Source of the DNA: Sphingobacteriia bacterium
GTDB lineage: Bacteria; Bacteroidota; Bacteroidia; Bacteroidales; UBA7960
Assembly: GCA_011390785.1 (NCBI GenBank)
Contig: JAABRR010000001.1
Span: forward strand, 62,001-126,000
Reading direction: 5' to 3'
DNA: 64,000 bases
A program made the position numbers and the translations under genes. Shown here piece by piece: positions 60,948 through 64,000 of the stretch. The notes under the pieces were generated by a model. It saw only the letters and a program-made list of their open reading frames with translations. It did no database searches and was not told where the DNA came from. Position 1 is the stretch's first letter. Each line of letters opens with the position of its first letter.

Positions 60948-63509
60948 CTATTTCAATACCTGTAGTTTTTGGGTAGCTACACCCTTACTGGTTACTACCT
61001 GTACAAGGTAAATTCCTTCATTGAAACCATCAAGGTTAATAATGTGGGTTGTACCTGCGGCACTGCTGGTATATACCTGCTGGCCTGAAATATTAAATAC
61101 AATCACCTTGCTCATATTATTAATTGTGCTTATTTCCACCTTATTTCTGGCAGGGTTGGGAAAGATACTTGCCTGGGCAGATTCTGCAATTTCATCAACC
61201 GACACCTGAACACCAAATACATCGGTAACTTCCATATTACCTTCTACAACAATTTGACGGAAAGGTTCGCCCGGCCATTCAGCACCATCAAGCGAAGCAC
61301 CTTCGAAGTATTTGTAGTTGTATGTGCCGCCTACCATTTGTAAGGTTTGAGTAAAAAAGAAAACATTATTGGTAGGATTAAGCTGCTGCTCGGGGTAGGT
61401 ACCCGGAATGGCAAAATCCCATCCGGGGAAGTTTCCGGTCATATAGATATCTGTTTCACCGGGTGCAAAAGAAGCTGATTCGCGCATATCTACGATAAAG
61501 GTCACTTCGTAAACTTCGGGGAGTAAAAGTGTTACATCTACAGCAATATCATCACGTTCAACGGTTACCGTGCCAGAAACAGGAATATAGTCATCAAGAG
61601 TAACTTCGTAATTGTACTCACCACTTGATAAAATAAAATCATAATCGCCAGCGTCATACTTAATTCCATTTAAGCTAATTACAGCATCGGTAATTGGGTT
61701 TCCATCAACATCTACAACGTTAAAAGACACATTGTAAAAGATTACCATGGGTAATTCAATATAGGGAGTAACCAGCCAGTTGTCGGGAGTAAGAGCCCCT
61801 TCTGTTGCATCATGCGATTGACTAAGCATGTGGGTATAGTAACTGAGATCCTGCTCCAAATGAATTGAGAAATACCAGTTAAATTCATCACCATCGTTAT
61901 CTATTGCACTCCAGTTTTCGGGCAGCCATGTATCGTCGTATGCATCGGGAACAAAAGGATCAAAAGTTAAAGGATCAAAATCCTCGGGTAATCCCCCTTC
62001 AAAATCTTCTACCAAGTAAAGGTCTGTAACTTCCTCAACACGGTCGATGGCTTCTATCCTAACATTGTCAATAACAACGCGGTCGTTATCTGTAGAGTTA
62101 AAATGGCGGAAAGCCACACGGATATTCTGACTCTGATAGCCTGACAATTCAACCATACGGGGTTGATATACCCAATTAGGATCCTGTGAGCTGAGCGTTT
62201 CTTCAAAAATCATCTCGTAATCTTCGGCATCAAACTCTTGCTGGTCATCCGTAACAGATGCTACCCACACACTGTATGTTTCATCGCGATGTTGAGCGTT
62301 TCCAGATGTTGATGCAACATCCCATTTCAGGTAGAGGTTATCGTAAACATCGGGAATTTCATTCAATTCCACATTGATGAACAGGTTGGCATCCAAAACT
62401 TTGAAAGAGCCTGCTGTATCAAAAAATAAATCCTTTACCACGGTATAGGTATAATAACCAGGGGTAAGATTGAATACATTCTCATTTACTGGACCAGATT
62501 CTCCATTAACAGTGATTATAAAGTCATTCAATAATTCTCCTTCGGTATCCAGGATTGTAAACGTAACAGCATATTCAGGGTCGGTTCCGGCATCGAGGGT
62601 AACATCTACTGTAATACCCTCATCATCAACGGTAAAAGTACCGTTATAGGTTAAAAACCCATCTTTCTGAACGAAAAACTCATACTCGCCAGGGAAATAC
62701 TGGAAATCAGTCTGCCCCTGATCGTAGGTAACTCCTTCTATGGAAACGATTTCAGTGCCATTGGCATCGGTTATATTGAAATCGACATCAAATTTGGATT
62801 CCACAATTCGGAAATCATCAAAATAAAACAGCACATCCTCGGTTGTACCATCCACATCGCGGGTTATATGAAAAGAATCAAAATAAAAATGACCGGCACC
62901 ATCGGCATTCAAATCCATTTCACCATTACCATTAACCCAGCCAAATACATTTGCTGCGTCATTATAATCCCATGTAAGTCTTTTCCAGCCTGTCCAATCA
63001 ACGGTTATCCATTCTGAACCTTCCAGGTTAAACAAGGCATCACGAACCATAAACTTAAACCGGTTTCCTTTTCCATCACCATAAAGAAAAACTTCTATGG
63101 CTTCGCCAGGAAAAAATCTTTTCCCCACAACATTTGCCATATCAGGATTAGAATACAACCTAACATAGTGACTGGCAAAACCACCGGCGGTGGGTTCGAA
63201 CCATTCAAGGGTATCTGATGTATTCCAAACAATTCCCAACTCCAATGAGCCTGTACTTTCTGTATCCGGATTTACAACTTCAACATTATGATTGCGGTAA
63301 GTTATGTATAGGCCATCTTCATCCTGGAAGATAACTCCGGTAGTTTGGCCAGACCCGCCCGGGTCTCTAAAAAAGTTAGCCCCTTCTGGTGTTTCAAAAT
63401 CGGCTATGGTGCGAAACGATCTGGTATCGACAACCTGTGCCATTATGCTATTACTGATTGTTGCAAATAAGAACACCAATAAAAATAAATTTGTAATTCG
63501 TTTTGTCAT
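60948..63509 (-). CDS. Large multidomain T9SS type A cargo protein
   Basis: An 853-residue secreted or surface protein. Signal peptide about 1-25. A jelly-roll-like module (about 30-245, with WKRLTWDYNDAANVFGWVNG) is followed by three carboxypeptidase-regulatory-like repeats (about 250-315, 318-385, 592-660; each with F-N/T-x-x-D-x-x-G and G-x-Y-x-Y), two pieces of choice-of-anchor J domain (about 390-490 and 498-590), a starch-binding-like module (about 663-765, with YMTGNFPGWDF and YNYKYFEG) and a type A sorting domain (about 775-853, with SIFPNPARNKVEIS). Binding of carbohydrate is plausible; no catalytic domain is visible. Confidence 0.85.
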   Translation of the reverse strand: MTKRITNLFLLVFLFATISNSIMAQVVDTRSFRTIADFETPEGANFFRDPGGSGQTTGVIFQDEDGLYITYRNHNVEVVNPDTESTGSLELGIVWNTSDTLEWFEPTAGGFASHYVRLYSNPDMANVVGKRFFPGEAIEVFLYGDGKGNRFKFMVRDALFNLEGSEWITVDWTGWKRLTWDYNDAANVFGWVNGNGEMDLNADGAGHFYFDSFHITRDVDGTTEDVLFYFDDFRIVESKFDVDFNITDANGTEIVSIEGVTYDQGQTDFQYFPGEYEFFVQKDGFLTYNGTFTVDDEGITVDVTLDAGTDPEYAVTFTILDTEGELLNDFIITVNGESGPVNENVFNLTPGYYTYTVVKDLFFDTAGSFKVLDANLFINVELNEIPDVYDNLYLKWDVASTSGNAQHRDETYSVWVASVTDDQQEFDAEDYEMIFEETLSSQDPNWVYQPRMVELSGYQSQNIRVAFRHFNSTDNDRVVIDNVRIEAIDRVEEVTDLYLVEDFEGGLPEDFDPLTFDPFVPDAYDDTWLPENWSAIDNDGDEFNWYFSIHLEQDLSYYTHMLSQSHDATEGALTPDNWLVTPYIELPMVIFYNVSFNVVDVDGNPITDAVISLNGIKYDAGDYDFILSSGEYNYEVTLDDYIPVSGTVTVERDDIAVDVTLLLPEVYEVTFIVDMRESASFAPGETDIYMTGNFPGWDFAIPGTYPEQQLNPTNNVFFFTQTLQMVGGTYNYKYFEGASLDGAEWPGEPFRQIVVEGNMEVTDVFGVQVSVDEIAESAQASIFPNPARNKVEISTINNMSKVIVFNISGQQVYTSSAAGTTHIINLDGFNEGIYLVQVVTSKGVATQKLQVLK

Positions 63510-63590
63510 GACTATTTGATTTTAGTTTGTAATTTGGATTGTATGAAATGTGATTATACCGGCTAATACTATTCTTTGCCGGCTATTTAG

Positions 63591-64000
63591 TTATCGAACT
63601 ATTTGGATTTTATGATAAGTAATATTCACTCCGGTAGATAACCTGACAAGGTAGAGTCCTTCTGGCAAATGGCTTACATCAATTGTTTTTCTTGTTCCAT
63701 CGAACGTAAGTAAATGTTCTCCAGTAATACTAATTAGCACAATTTCGCTAATCCCGTTTTGGTTTTCAGCAATAAAGAGCTTATCCTGAACTGGATTAGG
63801 ATAAATATGCTGCGCTTTCACCTGAATAGTCTCTACATCTATAGTAGAAGAAAAATGTGCAGTAAAAGTAATATCAGAAGCAGGTATGGTATAAGAAAAG
63901 AAATCGCTGGTGTTGATAATGTTTTCATTTTCGTCTGTCCAGTGCACAAATATATAGTTTTGCGACGGTGTAGCCGAAATAAAAACCTGGGTTCCTTCTT
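63591..64000 (-). CDS. T9SS type A cargo protein, 5' end outside window
   Basis: The minus-strand frame is open to the window end, so the GTG at 63947 is internal. The 136 visible residues hold the end of an InlB-like bacterial repeat (GTQVFISATPSQNYIFVHWT, then FTAHFS) and a complete type A sorting domain (about the last 75 residues, with HIYPNPVQDKLFIAE and LPEGLYLVRL). The repeat belongs to the same family as those in the double-FISUMP protein. It is 81 bp upstream of the large T9SS gene on the same strand. What the cargo part does cannot be seen. Confidence 0.85.
   Translation of the reverse strand, partial: EGTQVFISATPSQNYIFVHWTDENENIINTSDFFSYTIPASDITFTAHFSSTIDVETIQVKAQHIYPNPVQDKLFIAENQNGISEIVLISITGEHLLTFDGTRKTIDVSHLPEGLYLVRLSTGVNITYHKIQIVR

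Noticed and set aside
1..64000. tRNA, rRNA, CRISPR arrays, transposases, phage genes
   Set aside because: I saw no cloverleaf, ribosomal sequence, regular spacer array or mobile-element enzyme; I could not run dedicated searches.

Overview
The window is one stretch of a Bacteroidota chromosome. Many genes carry family hallmarks of that phylum: three or more T9SS cargo proteins with type A or type B C-terminal sorting domains, an S46 dipeptidyl peptidase, DUF5687, IPExxxVDY and FISUMP proteins, ECF sigma factors, and promoters of the phylum's TTTG-N18-20-TAnnTTTG type. A free-living marine-type Marinilabiliales/Prolixibacteraceae relative is my guess, from general feel rather than from a marker gene. 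Most genes are chromosomal housekeeping genes; I see no rRNA, tRNA, transposase, phage or CRISPR.

Layout. 1-2.3 kb: 3' end of a DUF502 gene, surE, a small membrane protein, a DUF2179 protein. 2.4-7.4 kb (minus): a YD-repeat-like protein, a DPP7-like S46 peptidase, manC, a SprT-like metallopeptidase and a 55-codon lipoprotein missed by length-limited gene finding. 7.8-12.2 kb: MlaE/MlaF-type lipid transporter, a MacB-like permease, gpmI. 12.3-16 kb: DJ-1/PfpI protein, an SLC45-like MFS carrier with an inserted TM2-like module, a TlpA-like lipoprotein. 16.2-19.5 kb: ECF sigma, membrane protein, DUF5687 permease and ABC ATPase. 19.7-25.9 kb: a CUB/P-domain type B T9SS protein, an AbgT transporter, a TPR protein. 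After a 0.7-kb gap holding a long imperfect inverted repeat come a lipoprotein, a second ECF sigma with an unusual anti-sigma/outer-membrane fusion, an aldo/keto reductase, a BaiN-like flavoprotein, Tex, a multi-PAS histidine kinase and an M20 dipeptidase.

38.9-42.7 kb is the most clearly rearranged place. A truncated second copy of an S4-domain (Hsp15-like) gene lies in the same orientation as the intact gene, and the two bracket a mini T9SS cargo protein and a double-FISUMP surface protein. der and a phosphofructokinase with the pyrophosphate-type signature follow.

45.6-54.2 kb is a carotenoid island with two divergent arms. The minus arm has cruF, a PlsC-type acyltransferase, a GT2 glycosyltransferase and a TPR protein. 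The plus arm has crtI, crtB, a CrtD-like desaturase, a predicted outer-membrane protein and an unknown membrane protein. Together these fit synthesis of an acylated glycoside of a hydroxylated carotenoid, with no cyclase in view.

54.3-59.7 kb holds sufE-sufT and two tandem ABC-2 exporters. 59.7-64 kb holds an IPExxxVDY protein, an unexplained 0.7-kb region, and two minus-strand T9SS type A proteins, the last cut by the window end. A repeat of about 65-75 bp occurs just after crtB and again just after sufT.
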